From NCBI GenBank assembly GCA_004293725.1, contig REAW01000022.1, forward strand, positions 1 to 48,367: a stretch of DNA of 48,367 nucleotides, written 5' to 3'. The position numbers were made by a program, and so were the translations under genes. Shown in pieces: positions 1 through 8,971 of this stretch; position 1 is the first letter of the stretch, and each line of letters begins with the position of its first letter. A model generated the notes under the pieces. It had not been told where the DNA came from. It did no database searches and saw nothing but the letters and a program-made list of their open reading frames with translations. This DNA comes from Curvibacter sp. Its GTDB lineage: Bacteria; Pseudomonadota; Gammaproteobacteria; Burkholderiales; Burkholderiaceae_C.

Positions 1-201
1 CTGGTTGGCAGTCAGACAAACCTCGATGTCGCGCAGAGATTCGCGCCAGGTCAGTTGTGCAAAAGCCATTACGCGAAACAGGTCGGCGCAACTCAAGGTG
101 CGGACACCGGCATCGCCGCCATGGCGATCGATGATTCGACCAAACGTCTTCCACGGCACGTACTCCATGACCTGCGCAAACAGCGTCTTGCCCACGTTCA
201 T
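1..201 (-). CDS. IS4-family transposase, N-terminal part (runs off the left edge)
   Basis: A minus-strand reading frame begins with ATG at 199-201 and stays open for 67 codons to the window edge. Its N-terminus reads MNVGKTLFAQVMEYVPWKTF, and further in it has the segments LSCADLFRVMAFAQLT and WRESLRDIEVCL. This is the typical start of IS4-type transposases that carry the N-terminal DUF4372 domain. The catalytic DDE domain would lie outside the window, so completeness cannot be judged. Upstream (202-345) there is no gene, which suits the short leader of an insertion sequence. The family call rests on recall of this N-terminus, not on a search. Confidence 0.8.
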   Translation of the reverse strand, partial: MNVGKTLFAQVMEYVPWKTFGRIIDRHGGDAGVRTLSCADLFRVMAFAQLTWRESLRDIEVCLTANQ

Positions 202-350
202 GCATCACCCCAGGCTGTTCAAACCCGAGAGCATTGCAAATGTGCAAATTGAAATTCAAATCGTGGACACCCATGAAACCCTTGAAACCCGCATCGCTAT
301 TGGCTTGCAAGCCTTTGGTCATCATTTAAACCGGACACTACTGGCTTGAT
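202..350 (-). mobile_element. Probable 5' end of the IS4-type element
   Basis: The stretch upstream of the transposase has no coding potential of its own. Read on the minus strand, its outer part begins around 343 with CAGTAGTGTCCGGTTTAAAT, followed by a short purine-rich run. That resembles the terminal inverted repeat of IS4-like elements of this type, which often start with a GTGTCCGG block. The partner repeat lies outside the window and no target duplication can be checked, so the exact boundary (about 335-350) is an estimate. Between here and 570 no gene is seen. Confidence 0.4.
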
Positions 351-570
351 TTATAACTGAATTGGCAGTTCCAAAGCAGCTTGGCTGCTTACAAAAATGG
401 CGCAAAACCCTGCAAAGCTGCTAGTGAACAAGACAGCTTGCTGACGAACAGAGTGAGCCGCAATGCCATAAGCCATTGAATGGCTTGCGCTTTTGGAGCC
501 TGGTGACTGGATGCGGTGCATTAACAGAATGAACAAACCCAGCAAAAACGCCTGCACGCAGGGCCAAGCA

Positions 571-963
571 TCACGCCTCAGCAACATGGCAAGCCACACA
601 CAGCTTGTTCCCTTCCGTATCCCGAAAGTAAGCACCGTAGTAGTCGGCGTGGTACTCGGGCCGCAGGCCCGGCGTACCTTCGCTGCTGCCACCAAAGACC
701 AACGCAGTTTGGTACACCGCATCCACCTGCGCGCGGCTATCGGCAAGAAAGGCGGTCATCTGGCCGTTGCCCGTTAGGTGCTCGCCTTCAAAGGGCGTGC
801 CGATGAGGAACAGCGGACGCGCCACGCCTTCGGTTTGCCAGCCGGCCCAGGGGCGGGTGCGGTCGATAAAGCGCTGCTGCTGGCCCAGCGCCTGCATCAC
901 CGGTGCGTAGAAGCGCAGCGCGCGTTCGAAGTCGGCCACGCCGACAAAGATGTGGGAAAACAT
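571..963 (-). CDS. VOC family protein (glyoxalase/bleomycin-resistance fold)
   Basis: A 130-residue protein starting MFSHIFVGVADFERALRFY, the classic first beta-alpha unit of the vicinal oxygen chelate fold. The C-terminal half contains YYGAYFRDTEGNKLCVACH, matching the second metal-side strand (FxDPDGNxL in many relatives). The likely metal ligands are His4 and the late Glu in DTEGN. The family covers glyoxalases, dioxygenases and antibiotic-binding proteins; the substrate cannot be told from sequence. An upstream in-frame Met would add nine residues (VDNHPERP), but the conserved fold begins at MFSH, so the start at 963 is preferred. A 48-bp dispersed repeat (1016-1063) sits about 50 bases upstream. 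Confidence 0.85.
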   Translation of the reverse strand: MFSHIFVGVADFERALRFYAPVMQALGQQQRFIDRTRPWAGWQTEGVARPLFLIGTPFEGEHLTGNGQMTAFLADSRAQVDAVYQTALVFGGSSEGTPGLRPEYHADYYGAYFRDTEGNKLCVACHVAEA

Positions 964-1015
964 GGGCCTCTCCGGATGGTTGTCCACCAACTGGCGTTGG
1001 CAGCGGCCTCAACAT

Positions 1016-1063
1016 GCTATCAAAAAAGAAGCTGCTTGCCCAACAACCACGAGGTCTAGAGGC
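1016..1063 (+). repeat. Dispersed 48-bp repeat, copy 1
   Basis: Begins GCTATCAAAAAAGAAGCT, continues GCTTGCCCAACAACCAC and ends in GGTCTAGAGGC. It aligns without gaps to six other copies in this window (6118, 10456, 11577, 15636, 27127, 29401). All share GCTAT at positions 1-5 and AGCT at positions 15-18. This copy is intergenic, upstream of the VOC gene and downstream of the transporter remnant. Confidence 0.7.
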
Positions 1064-1080
1064 CTATAAGGCACACGAAC

Positions 1081-1187
1081 CTAGACCAGCCCCTCTTCCA
1101 ACAACTCCCGCTTCATAAACGCGTAGTACAGCGGCGCAACCACCAGGCCGGCCACGCCCAAAAGGCTTCGACCACAAAAAACGCAGG
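1081..1187 (-). pseudogene. C-terminal remnant of an AI-2E/PerM family transporter
   Basis: Translating the minus strand gives PAFFVVEA in one frame, then, after a shift, LLGVAGLVVAPLYYAFMKRE followed by LLEEGLV and a TAG stop. This matches the last helix and tail of AI-2E (PerM-type) permeases of this bacterial family as I know them. Only about 35 codons remain, split across two frames, directly behind the mgsA stop. Nothing upstream of the fragment resembles the rest of the transporter, because mgsA abuts it. It is therefore a relic, probably left by a deletion that joined mgsA to the tail of the old gene. Confidence 0.55.
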
Positions 1188-1193
1188 GTGCAG

Positions 1194-1604
1194 CTATTGT
1201 TTCAGGAGCAATTGCGCCAGCACGAGGCGCGCACTGGAGAGATTGGTCGCGCAGGGAACATCGTGCACATCGCAGGCACGCACCAGCGCGTTGATGTCGG
1301 GCTCATGGGGCTGCGGGGTCATGGGGTCGCGCAGAAAAATGACAGCGTCCACATCGCCGGTGGCCAAGCGCGCACCTATTTGCAAGTCACCGCCCCACGG
1401 GCCGCTAAGCATGCACTCCACGCTCAGCCCCACTTCGTCAACCAAGCGCCCACCCGTGGTGCCAGTGGCCAACAGCCTGCACCGCTGCAGGTAGGGGGCG
1501 AACTCTTTGGCGAGCTCGACCATGGTGTCTTTTTTGCGGTCATGCGCAATCAGCGCTATGCGCGGGCGGTCCGACGGTGTGGGGGTTGCGGGGGCGTTGG
1601 TCAT
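1194..1604 (-). CDS. mgsA: Methylglyoxal synthase
   Basis: A 136-residue protein, the usual length for MgsA. It converts dihydroxyacetone phosphate to methylglyoxal and phosphate in the cytoplasm, a glycolytic bypass used under phosphate limitation. Visible signatures are [15 protein letters not shown] near the N-terminus (phosphate-binding His, Asp and Lys), the TGTTG loop, [12 protein letters not shown] containing the catalytic Asp, and [19 protein letters not shown] with the conserved His-Glu-Pro-Asp. The start MTNAPATP leaves a short proline-rich leader before the core. The HNH gene ends ten bases upstream on the same strand, so the two may be co-transcribed. Downstream lies only the decayed transporter tail. 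Confidence 0.93.
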   Translation of the reverse strand: MTNAPATPTPSDRPRIALIAHDRKKDTMVELAKEFAPYLQRCRLLATGTTGGRLVDEVGLSVECMLSGPWGGDLQIGARLATGDVDAVIFLRDPMTPQPHEPDINALVRACDVHDVPCATNLSSARLVLAQLLLKQ

Positions 1605-1613
1605 GCCCCGATG

Positions 1614-2171
1614 CTAATGCAGCAGGCGCGAGGACTTGGGCACGTGCGCCATCAAAAACTCCATCTGGTCGGCCAGGATGCGGCGGTTGCGCAGGATGAA
1701 GTCTTCCCACAGGCTGGGCACATACGGTGTGTAAAGCAAGGGCATGTGGGCCTGCTCGGGCGTGCGGTGGCTCTTGCGGTGGTTGCAGGGTTTGCACGCT
1801 GTCACCACGTTCATCCAGGTGTCGATGCCATGCTGGGCAAACGGAATGATGTGTTCGCGGGTCAAATCGTGTTCATGAAAATGGCCGCCACAGTAGGCGC
1901 ACACATTGCGGTCGCGAATGAAGAGTTTGGCATTGGTGAGGCCAGGGCGCAGGTTGAACGGGTTGATGTTGGGCACACCGCGCGTGCCAATGATGCTGTT
2001 GACCTTGATGATGGACTGCTGCCCGGTCATGGCGTTATGGCCACCATGGAACACAGCAACCTCGCCACCGGACTCCCAGCGCACTTCGCCCGCAGCGTAA
2101 TGAATCACTGCTTGCTCCAGCGAGATCCAGGACTGGGGAAGCCCTTGGGCCGACAACTTCAAGACTTTCAC
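1614..2171 (-). CDS. HNH endonuclease family protein
   Basis: A 185-residue protein with a compact HNH nuclease module in its middle. CAYCGG (about residue 92) and ACKPCNHRKS form the two zinc-binding CxxC pairs. Between them DLTREHIIP supplies the catalytic His and WMNVVTAC the central Asn. The N-terminal 80 residues and the tail (LLYTPYVPSLWEDFILRNRR) match a widely distributed chromosomal HNH family seen in proteobacteria outside mobile elements. Its biological target is not known. It sits upstream of mgsA on the same strand and is divergent from ribF, with 175 bases between the two starts. Confidence 0.88.
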   Translation of the reverse strand: MKVLKLSAQGLPQSWISLEQAVIHYAAGEVRWESGGEVAVFHGGHNAMTGQQSIIKVNSIIGTRGVPNINPFNLRPGLTNAKLFIRDRNVCAYCGGHFHEHDLTREHIIPFAQHGIDTWMNVVTACKPCNHRKSHRTPEQAHMPLLYTPYVPSLWEDFILRNRRILADQMEFLMAHVPKSSRLLH

Positions 2172-2346
2172 ACTACGCCTCCATCAACGGTAAACCTACC
2201 ACCAACACGGACTGCAAACGTCTGCAAGTGCGCACCAAACATGTATCTGGGCCCTGCTGGGAGACAATATACAGTGTTTCCATGACAAACTTGCTTCAAG
2301 CCCCGGCAGCATTTGCGCAGCCTGCTATCAAAAAGATATCAATTCC

Positions 2347-3333
2347 ATGAAGGTTTTCCGCGGTTTCAAGCACCCTGGCGTTGCCAACGCGAGTGCAATC
2401 ACGATTGGCAATTTCGATGGCGTCCACCGGGGCCACCAGGCCATGCTGGCCTTGCTCAGGGGCGAAGCCCAGCAACGCGGCGTCGCCAGCGTGGTACTGA
2501 CCTTTGAGCCGCACCCGCGCGACTACTTTGCCCAATTGCACAAAAAACCCGAGCTGGCCCCAGCACGGGTGGGCACCCTGCGCGACAAACTGGAGGACCT
2601 GGCCAAGGCGGGTGTGGACCAGACCATCGTGCTGCCCTTTGACGCGCGCTTGGTCAGCCAGAGCCCGCATGAGTTCATTGACCAGGTGTTGCTGGACGGC
2701 CTGGGCGCACGCTATGTGCTGGTGGGCGACGATTTTCGCTTTGGCAAGGCCCGTGCGGGCGACTACGCCCTGCTGGACGCAGCCGGCGAAGCGCAGGGCT
2801 TTGACGTGGCGCGCATGAATTCGTACGAGGTGCACGGTCTGCGCGTCTCCAGCTCCGCCGTGCGCGACGCGCTGGGCCGGGGCGACATGGCCACTGCAGC
2901 CCGCCTGCTGGGCCGGCCGTACTGCATTAGCGGCCACGTGGTGCACGGGCGCAAGCTGGGTCGCACGCTCGGTTTCAAGACCTTGAATTTGCGCTTTGCG
3001 CACTGGAAACCAGCCGCCAGCGGCATTTTTGTGGTGCTGGTGCATGGCCTTGGCCCCAAGCCCTTGCAGGGCGTGGCCAACTTGGGCGTGCGCCCCTCGC
3101 TGGACCCGAACGATGTGAACGGCGGGCGCGTGCTGCTCGAGACCCATTGCCTGGACTGGCCCGCCGAGCTGGGCCCCGAGGGGGCCTACGGTAAAATCAT
3201 CCGCGTGGAACTACTTCATAAACTGCACGACGAACTCAAGTACGACGGTCTGGATGCCCTCACCCAAGGCATACAAAAAGACCGCGACGATGCGCGTGCC
3301 TGGCTCCAGTCCCACGTCAGCACCCGAATTTGA
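2347..3333 (+). CDS. ribF: Bifunctional riboflavin kinase / FAD synthetase
   Basis: A 328-residue cytoplasmic enzyme that phosphorylates riboflavin to FMN and adenylylates FMN to FAD. The N-terminal nucleotidyltransferase domain shows ITIGNFDGVHRGHQ at about residues 19-31 (the HxGH-type ATP site) and SSSAVRDAL near 170. The C-terminal kinase domain has GRKLGRTLGFKTLNL, where the usual PTAN motif appears as KTLN with Thr and Asn kept, then ANLGVRPS and the LLETH and KIIRVELL strands. No FMN riboswitch is visible in the 175-base leader. ileS and lspA follow on the same strand, an order common in betaproteobacteria. Confidence 0.96.
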   Translation: MKVFRGFKHPGVANASAITIGNFDGVHRGHQAMLALLRGEAQQRGVASVVLTFEPHPRDYFAQLHKKPELAPARVGTLRDKLEDLAKAGVDQTIVLPFDARLVSQSPHEFIDQVLLDGLGARYVLVGDDFRFGKARAGDYALLDAAGEAQGFDVARMNSYEVHGLRVSSSAVRDALGRGDMATAARLLGRPYCISGHVVHGRKLGRTLGFKTLNLRFAHWKPAASGIFVVLVHGLGPKPLQGVANLGVRPSLDPNDVNGGRVLLETHCLDWPAELGPEGAYGKIIRVELLHKLHDELKYDGLDALTQGIQKDRDDARAWLQSHVSTRI

Positions 3334-3423
3334 CGGGGCTCCCGACGCACTTTGCCCCGCGTTTTGCCCCCTCGCCTGCCGTGGTGACCACCGCAGGCCA
3401 CTCAACACCCCCTGAGATTTGCC

Positions 3424-6297
3424 ATGACTGACAAAGTTGATTACCGCAGCACCCTGAACCTGCCCGACAGCCCCTTCCCCATGCGCGGCGACCTGCCCAA
3501 GCGCGAGCCGGCCTGGGTCAAGACCTGGAACGAAGAAGGTTTGTACAAGCGCCTTCGCGACTCGCGCGTGGGTGCCCCGTTGTTTGTGTTGCACGACGGC
3601 CCGCCGTATGCCAACGGCAAGCTGCACATCGGCCACGCGCTGAACAAAGTGCTCAAGGACATGATCGTCAAGAGCAAGCAACTTGCAGGCTTTGACGCGC
3701 AGTACATCCCGGGCTGGGACTGCCACGGCCTGCCCATTGAAAACGCCATCGAAAAGCTGCACGGCCGCAACCTGAGCCGGGACGACATGCAGGCCAAGAG
3801 CCGCGCCTTCGCCACCGAGCAGATCAACCAGCAGCGCGAAGACTTCAAGCGCCTGGGCGTGCTGGGCGACTGGGAACGCCCCTACCGCACCATGGACCCC
3901 AAGAATGAATCGGGCCAGATCCGCGCCTTCAAGCGCGTGATCGAACGCGGCTTTGTGTACCGAGGCTTGAAGCCCGTGTACTGGTGCTTTGATTGCGGCT
4001 CCAGCCTGGCGGAATTCGAAATCGAATACGCCGACAAAAAGAGCGAAACATTGGACGTTGCCTTTGAGACGGATGACGGCGCACGCCTGGCTGCAGCCTT
4101 TGGCCTATCCACCCTTCCTGCGGGCCAAAGCGCCTTTGCCGTGATCTGGACCACCACTGCGTGGACCATTCCCGCCAACCAGGCGCTCAATGCCAACCCC
4201 GAGTTGAGCTACGCGCTGGTGCAAACCGAAAAGGGCTGCCTGGTGCTGGCCGAGACATTGGTGGACAAATGCATGGAGCGCTTTGGCCTGACCGGCACCG
4301 TGCTGGCCACCACCAAGGGCGAGAAACTGGCGGGCCTGAACTTCCGCCACCCGTTGTATGACGTGGATGCGGGCTACCGTCGCCTGTCCCCCGTGTTCAC
4401 GGCCGACTACGTGAGCGACGGCGACGGTACCGGTATCGTGCACTCCTCCCCCGCCTACGGTGTGGACGACTTCAACAGCTGCATTGCCAACGGCATCCGC
4501 TACGACGACATCCTGAACCCGGTGCAAGGCAACGGCACCTATGCGGCGGATTTCCCGCTGTTTGGTGGCCTGCACATCTGGAAGGCCATCCCCACCATCC
4601 TGGAGGCCCTGAAAAACGCGGGTCGCCTGATGGCCACGGTAACCATCACCCACAGCTACCCGCACTGCTGGCGCCACAAGACGCCGGTAATCTACCGCGC
4701 CGCCGCCCAGTGGTTTATCCGCATGGACGCGGGCGAAGGCGTGTTTACCCAAGACAAGGCGCCCAAAACCCTGCGCCAGTTGGCACTGGACGCCATCGAG
4801 CAGACCAGCTTCTACCCCGAAAACGGCAAAACCCGCCTGCGCGACATGATTGCCAACCGGCCCGACTGGTGCATCAGCCGCCAGCGCAGTTGGGGCGTGC
4901 CAGTGCCCTTTTTCCTGCACAAGGACAGTGGCGAGCTGCACCCCCGCACCATGGAGATCCTGGACCAGGCGGCAGACATCGTTGAACAAGGCGGCATCGA
5001 GGCCTGGAGCCGCGTGACGGTCGAAGATATTTTGGGGTCCGCCGACGCACCCAGCTACACCAAGAGCACCGACATTCTGGAAGTCTGGTTTGACTCCGGC
5101 AGCACCTTCCAGCACGTGCTGCGCGGTAGCCACAAAGACGCCTACAACCGCCCACCCTTCCACACCGAAGGCCCGGAAGCAGACCTGTACCTCGAAGGCC
5201 ACGACCAGCACCGCGGCTGGTTCCACAGCTCGCTGCTGTTGGGCTGCGCGCTGTATGACCGCGCCCCCTACCGCGGTCTGCTGACCCACGGCTTTGCCAC
5301 CGACGGCCAGGGCCGCAAGATGAGCAAAAGCTTGGGCAACACCGTGGACCCGCAAACCGTAACCAGCAAGCTGGGCGCTGAAATTGCCCGCCTGTGGGTG
5401 GCCAGCACGGACTACTCGGGCGACCTGAACATCGACGACAAGATCCTGGCCCGCGTGGTGGACACCTACCGCCGCGTGCGCAACACGCTCAAGTTTTTGC
5501 TGGCCAACGTTTCCGACTTTGACCCAGCCAAGGACGCTGTGCCAGCCGACCAGTTGCTGGAAATCGATCGTTATGCGCTGGCCCGTGCAGCGCAGTTGCA
5601 AGCCGACATCTTGGCCCACTACAAGGTCTACGAGTTCCACCCCGTGGTTAGCAAGCTGCAGGTCTACTGCAGTGAAGATCTGGGTGCGTTCTATCTGGAC
5701 ATCTTGAAAGACCGCCTCTACACCACCAGCGCCAACTCGCTGGCCCGCCGCTCGGCGCAAACCGCGCTGTGGCAGATCACCCAGGCCATGCTGCGCTGGA
5801 TGGCGCCGTTCCTCAGCTTCACGGCTGAGGAAGCGTGGGCCGTGCTGGGCGCCGAGGGCAAAACACCTGCGGCCACCCAGTTGTCCATCTTCATGGATAG
5901 GTATGTGGAGTTGGCCCCGCCAGACCAGGCCCTGCTGGCCAAGTGGAGCCGCATCCGGGCTGTGCGCGAAGCCGTCAACAAGGACATCGAAACCCTGCGC
6001 GAGACAGGCCAAGTGGGCGCATCCCTGCAGGCCGAAGTCACGCTGACCGTGCCCGCTGACGAGTTTGCCTTGTTAAGCAGTCTGGGCGAAGACTTGAAGT
6101 TTGTGTTCATTACATCCGCTATTACTTTAATAGCTGGTAGCGCACAATCCATAAGCGTTACAGCCTCGAATGGCACCAAATGCGAACGCTGCTGGCACTA
6201 CCGCAGTGACATTGGCGTAGACGCTGCACACCCCACCCTGTGTGGCCGCTGCACCAGCAATCTGTATGGCACCGGTGAAAACCGTGTGTACGCATGA
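3424..6297 (+). CDS. ileS: Isoleucyl-tRNA synthetase
   Basis: A 957-residue class I synthetase that charges tRNA-Ile. HIGH is at residues 68-71, the editing domain includes [19 protein letters not shown] is at 632-636, and the C-terminal zinc site is CERCWHY followed by CGRC. Length is normal for the bacterial type. An oddity is that residues about 899-914 ([16 protein letters not shown]) are encoded exactly by a copy of the dispersed 48-bp repeat at 6118-6165. It lies in the variable linker just before the zinc domain and keeps the frame. The start ATG at 3424 is supported by the family N-terminus ([17 protein letters not shown]). Confidence 0.98.
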   Translation: MTDKVDYRSTLNLPDSPFPMRGDLPKREPAWVKTWNEEGLYKRLRDSRVGAPLFVLHDGPPYANGKLHIGHALNKVLKDMIVKSKQLAGFDAQYIPGWDCHGLPIENAIEKLHGRNLSRDDMQAKSRAFATEQINQQREDFKRLGVLGDWERPYRTMDPKNESGQIRAFKRVIERGFVYRGLKPVYWCFDCGSSLAEFEIEYADKKSETLDVAFETDDGARLAAAFGLSTLPAGQSAFAVIWTTTAWTIPANQALNANPELSYALVQTEKGCLVLAETLVDKCMERFGLTGTVLATTKGEKLAGLNFRHPLYDVDAGYRRLSPVFTADYVSDGDGTGIVHSSPAYGVDDFNSCIANGIRYDDILNPVQGNGTYAADFPLFGGLHIWKAIPTILEALKNAGRLMATVTITHSYPHCWRHKTPVIYRAAAQWFIRMDAGEGVFTQDKAPKTLRQLALDAIEQTSFYPENGKTRLRDMIANRPDWCISRQRSWGVPVPFFLHKDSGELHPRTMEILDQAADIVEQGGIEAWSRVTVEDILGSADAPSYTKSTDILEVWFDSGSTFQHVLRGSHKDAYNRPPFHTEGPEADLYLEGHDQHRGWFHSSLLLGCALYDRAPYRGLLTHGFATDGQGRKMSKSLGNTVDPQTVTSKLGAEIARLWVASTDYSGDLNIDDKILARVVDTYRRVRNTLKFLLANVSDFDPAKDAVPADQLLEIDRYALARAAQLQADILAHYKVYEFHPVVSKLQVYCSEDLGAFYLDILKDRLYTTSANSLARRSAQTALWQITQAMLRWMAPFLSFTAEEAWAVLGAEGKTPAATQLSIFMDRYVELAPPDQALLAKWSRIRAVREAVNKDIETLRETGQVGASLQAEVTLTVPADEFALLSSLGEDLKFVFITSAITLIAGSAQSISVTASNGTKCERCWHYRSDIGVDAAHPTLCGRCTSNLYGTGENRVYA
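6118..6165 (+). repeat. Dispersed 48-bp repeat, copy 2 (inside ileS)
   Basis: Begins GCTATTACTTTAATAGCT, whose arms GCTATTA and TAATAGC pair perfectly. It continues GGTAGCGCACAATCCA. It lies on the ileS coding strand with the codon frame starting at its first base, so it encodes 16 residues of the linker before the C-terminal zinc domain. Confidence 0.65.
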
Positions 6298-6331
6298 TGA
6301 GCCCCCACCTTCATCACTGCGTGTATTCACT

Positions 6332-6377
6332 GCCCCCCAAGGGGGTGCTGGCCTCCCTTGGGACGGCCCGGCAGGAG
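6332..6377 (+). repeat. GC-rich CCCCCAAGGGGG-type intergenic palindrome
   Basis: The spacer between ileS and lspA contains CCCCCCAAGGGGG followed by CCTCCCTTGGGACGGCCCGGC. Together they give a nested C-run/G-run palindrome. Blocks of this kind are frequent between genes in Comamonadaceae, in my recollection. It has no U-tract, so it is not an intrinsic terminator, and no other copy was noticed in this window. Confidence 0.35.
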
Positions 6378-6385
6378 TCCAACTG

Positions 6386-6892
6386 ATGGCCCGCGGCTTC
6401 CAACCTGCGGGCGGCGGCAACAGCGCCTTGTGGCGATGGCTGGGCTTGGCCTTGATCCTGCTGCTGGCAGACCAGTTCACCAAGATCCTCATCCTGGGCT
6501 ACTACCGTCACGGCGACAGCACCTATGTCACCAGCTTCTTCAACGTGGTTCGGGTGCACAACTCGGGCGCGGCGTTTTCATTTCTGGCCGATGCCGGCGG
6601 ATGGCAACGCTGGTTTTTTACCGGGCTGGGCTTGGTGGCGGCTGTGGTGATTGTCTGGATGCTGAAGTCTCATCCCGGGCAAAAGCTGTTCAGTTTTGCC
6701 CTGGCCTGCATTCTGGGCGGCGCCATTGGCAATGTGATTGACCGCTTGGCGTACGGTTATGTGGTGGACTTTTTGGACTTCCATTGGCGCGGGATGCATT
6801 TCCCAGCCTTCAATGTGGCCGACAGCGCGATTTCGGTCGGCGCTGCGTGTCTGATACTGGACGAACTGCTGCGGGTACGCAAAACCCGCTGA
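6386..6892 (+). CDS. lspA: Lipoprotein signal peptidase (signal peptidase II)
   Basis: A 168-residue inner-membrane aspartyl protease that removes signal peptides from diacylglyceryl-modified prolipoproteins. Four hydrophobic segments are visible. The conserved boxes are [41 protein letters not shown] (first catalytic Asp) and [14 protein letters not shown] (second catalytic Asp). A longer in-frame extension exists upstream, but ATG 6386 follows an AGGAG and matches the family N-terminus. The 88-base gap after ileS holds a GC-rich inverted-repeat block (about 6332-6377), so the pair may still be one transcript. It converges on the quinone oxidoreductase gene with only one base between the stops. 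Confidence 0.95.
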   Translation: MARGFQPAGGGNSALWRWLGLALILLLADQFTKILILGYYRHGDSTYVTSFFNVVRVHNSGAAFSFLADAGGWQRWFFTGLGLVAAVVIVWMLKSHPGQKLFSFALACILGGAIGNVIDRLAYGYVVDFLDFHWRGMHFPAFNVADSAISVGAACLILDELLRVRKTR

Positions 6893-6893
6893 A

Positions 6894-7889
6894 TCAAAGG
6901 GTCAAAATGGTGCAGCCTGTCGTTTGGCGGGCTTCCAGGTCGCGGTGGGCCTGCTGCACGTTTTCTAGCGGGTAGCGCTGTGCGATGTGAATGTTGACGG
7001 CGCCACTCAGCACCACCGCAAACAAATCGTCGGCCATTGCCTGGGTGGCTTCGCGGGTGGCAATGTGGGTGAACAAGGTCTGGCGCGTCACATAGATGGA
7101 GCCCTTGGCACCCAGCATGCCCGGCGCAAACGGCGCTACCGGGCCTGAGGCATTGCCAAAGCTGGCCATCAGGCCAAACGGGGCAAGGCAATCCAGCGAT
7201 TTGTCCCACGTGTCCTTGCCCACCGAGTCGTAGACCACCTTCACACCCTTGCCACCGGTGATCTCTTTGACCCGCGCAGCAAAATCATCCGCTGCGTAAT
7301 TGATAGCAAACTCCGCCCCGTTGGCAAGCGCTAGAGCGCATTTGGCATCCGATCCAGCGGTACCGATCAAGCGCAAGCCCAAGGCCTTGGCCCATTGGCA
7401 GGCAATCAGGCCCACACCACCAGCGGCGGCATGGAACAGCACAAAGTCGCCGGGGTTGAGCCCGCCTTGGGGCAGCGTGCGCTTGAGCAGGTATTGCGCG
7501 GTCAGGCCCTTGAGCATCATGGCCGCACCGGTATCGAAGCTGATGGCGTCGGGCAGTTTGCAGACACACTTGGCGGGCAACACCCGCACCTCGCAGTAGG
7601 CACCGGGCGGGTTGCTGGCATAGGCCGCACGGTCGCCCGCCTTCAGGTGCGTTACGCCCTCGCCCACGGCCTCAATCACACCCGCAGCCTCCATGCCCAG
7701 TTGTACCGGCAGTTGCTGGGGGTACAGCCCGGTGCGCTGGTAGACATCTATAAAGTTCAGACCCACCGCGTGGTGGCGTATGCGCACTTCGCCGGGGCCA
7801 GGCTCGCCCACGGTCACCTGCACCAATTGCAGTTGCTCAGGCCCACCGTGCTGGGCGATATGGATGGCGCGGGAAGAAATGGCGGTCAT
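6894..7889 (-). CDS. Quinone oxidoreductase (NADPH, zeta-crystallin-like MDR)
   Basis: A 331-residue medium-chain reductase without the catalytic or structural zinc cysteines of alcohol dehydrogenases. It matches the NADPH:quinone oxidoreductase (Qor) branch. Signatures are GLNFIDVYQRTGLYP and LGMEAAGVIEAVGEGV in the GroES-like domain, HAAAGGVGLIACQWAK (Rossmann nucleotide loop), GTAGSDAKCALALANGA and YDSVGKDTWDKSLDCL. It probably reduces quinones or alpha,beta-unsaturated carbonyls with NADPH in the cytoplasm. An earlier in-frame Met adds 14 residues, but MTAISSRAIHIAQHGGPE is the family start. It is divergent from the neighbouring EamA gene, with about 106 bases between the starts. Confidence 0.92.
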   Translation of the reverse strand: MTAISSRAIHIAQHGGPEQLQLVQVTVGEPGPGEVRIRHHAVGLNFIDVYQRTGLYPQQLPVQLGMEAAGVIEAVGEGVTHLKAGDRAAYASNPPGAYCEVRVLPAKCVCKLPDAISFDTGAAMMLKGLTAQYLLKRTLPQGGLNPGDFVLFHAAAGGVGLIACQWAKALGLRLIGTAGSDAKCALALANGAEFAINYAADDFAARVKEITGGKGVKVVYDSVGKDTWDKSLDCLAPFGLMASFGNASGPVAPFAPGMLGAKGSIYVTRQTLFTHIATREATQAMADDLFAVVLSGAVNIHIAQRYPLENVQQAHRDLEARQTTGCTILTL

Positions 7890-7995
7890 GGGGCAGGTCT
7901 CCTGAAATGGGGGGGTGTTTTCTCCCATCATGGTGCCAGAAAGCCGCGTCAGCCGCTCGCAAGAGAACCGTGGCCGGGCTTGCTACAGTCCTTGC

Positions 7996-8904
7996 ATGCA
8001 CAAAGGCCTGACTCCCACCGCAATTGCATTGCTTGTTATTCCCCCTTTGATGTGGTCGGGCAATGCTGTCGTGGGGAGGCTGGTGGCGCCCATGGTGTCG
8101 CCCATGACGCTGAACCTGTTGCGCTGGGGCATTGCTTTTTTGCTGCTGCTTCCACTGGCCGGTGCCGTGCTGCGCCGGGACAGCGGTCTTTGGCCGCAAT
8201 GGCGGCGCTTTGCCTGGCTCAGCCTGTTTAGCATTGGTGGCTACAACGCACTGCTGTATTTGGCGCTCAATACCTCCACCGCCATCAACGTGACGCTGGT
8301 GGGCGCCAGCACGCCGGTGTGGATGCTGTTGATTGGCCGCTTGTTTTTCAAGGTCGCCGTGACGCGCCGCCAAATGCTCGGCGCAGCCTTGTCCATGGCA
8401 GGGGTTGTGCTGGTGCTGGGCCGGGGCGACTGGGAGGTGCTGGCCCAACTGCGCCTAGTGCCGGGCGATCTGTATGTGCTACTTGCCTCGGTGGCCTGGG
8501 CTTTCTATAGCTGGCTGCTGGCCCACCCCACGCCGGAGTCCGCCAACATCCGTGCCGACTGGGCGCATTTTTTGCTGGGGCAAATCGTCTTTGGCTTGGG
8601 TTGGTCCGCGCTGTTTACCGCGGGCGAATGGGCGCTGACCCCGGCGCATATTGACTGGAGCTGGCCCCTGGCGGCAGCGCTGGCCTTTATCGCCCTGGGC
8701 CCGGCCGTCATTGCCTACGGCGCGTGGGGCGCTGGCGTGTCGCGCGCAGGGCCTGCGGTGGCGGGCTTCTTCATCAATCTCACGCCGCTGTTCACGGCAC
8801 TGCTCTCGGCACTGTTTTTGGGTGAGCCACCACGCCTGTACCACGCGCTTGCATTTGTGCTCATCGTCACAGGCATCCTCCTGTCTTCCGCCAAGCCCCG
8901 CTAG
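7996..8904 (+). CDS. EamA/DMT-family transporter
   Basis: A 302-residue integral membrane protein with ten predicted hydrophobic segments arranged as two EamA repeats. The repeat hallmark appears as LLRWGIAFLLLLPLAGAVL in the first half and as TPLFTALLSALFLGEPPRLYH near the C-terminus. Such proteins export small metabolites such as amino acids or nucleobase derivatives; the substrate is unknown here. ATG 7996 (MHKGLTPTAIALL) begins just before the first helix. A longer in-frame start would add 27 unlikely residues over the promoter region shared with the divergent oxidoreductase gene. Confidence 0.9.
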   Translation: MHKGLTPTAIALLVIPPLMWSGNAVVGRLVAPMVSPMTLNLLRWGIAFLLLLPLAGAVLRRDSGLWPQWRRFAWLSLFSIGGYNALLYLALNTSTAINVTLVGASTPVWMLLIGRLFFKVAVTRRQMLGAALSMAGVVLVLGRGDWEVLAQLRLVPGDLYVLLASVAWAFYSWLLAHPTPESANIRADWAHFLLGQIVFGLGWSALFTAGEWALTPAHIDWSWPLAAALAFIALGPAVIAYGAWGAGVSRAGPAVAGFFINLTPLFTALLSALFLGEPPRLYHALAFVLIVTGILLSSAKPR

Positions 8905-8971
8905 GCTGGGCCATGGCCCCATGCGTGAGGGACAATGCACGCTTAACAACTGCCTCTGCACTGCACCACCC

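Noticed and set aside
351..570. Gene between the IS end and the VOC gene
   Set aside because: Open frames here are extensions of antisense frames over the VOC gene; nothing with a start, ribosome site or family pattern was found.
2329..2345. Eighth copy of the 48-bp repeat before ribF
   Set aside because: Only the first 14 bases (GCTATCAAAAAGAT) agree; the invariant AGCT at positions 15-18 and the rest are missing.
2172..2346. FMN riboswitch in front of ribF
   Set aside because: None of the conserved RFN-element blocks or a closing stem is seen in these 175 bases.
4105..6012. Long open frame antisense to ileS (over 600 codons)
   Set aside because: It mirrors the codon bias of a high-GC gene; the sense strand has all IleRS motifs and the antisense protein is repetitive in Gly, Val and His with no family pattern.
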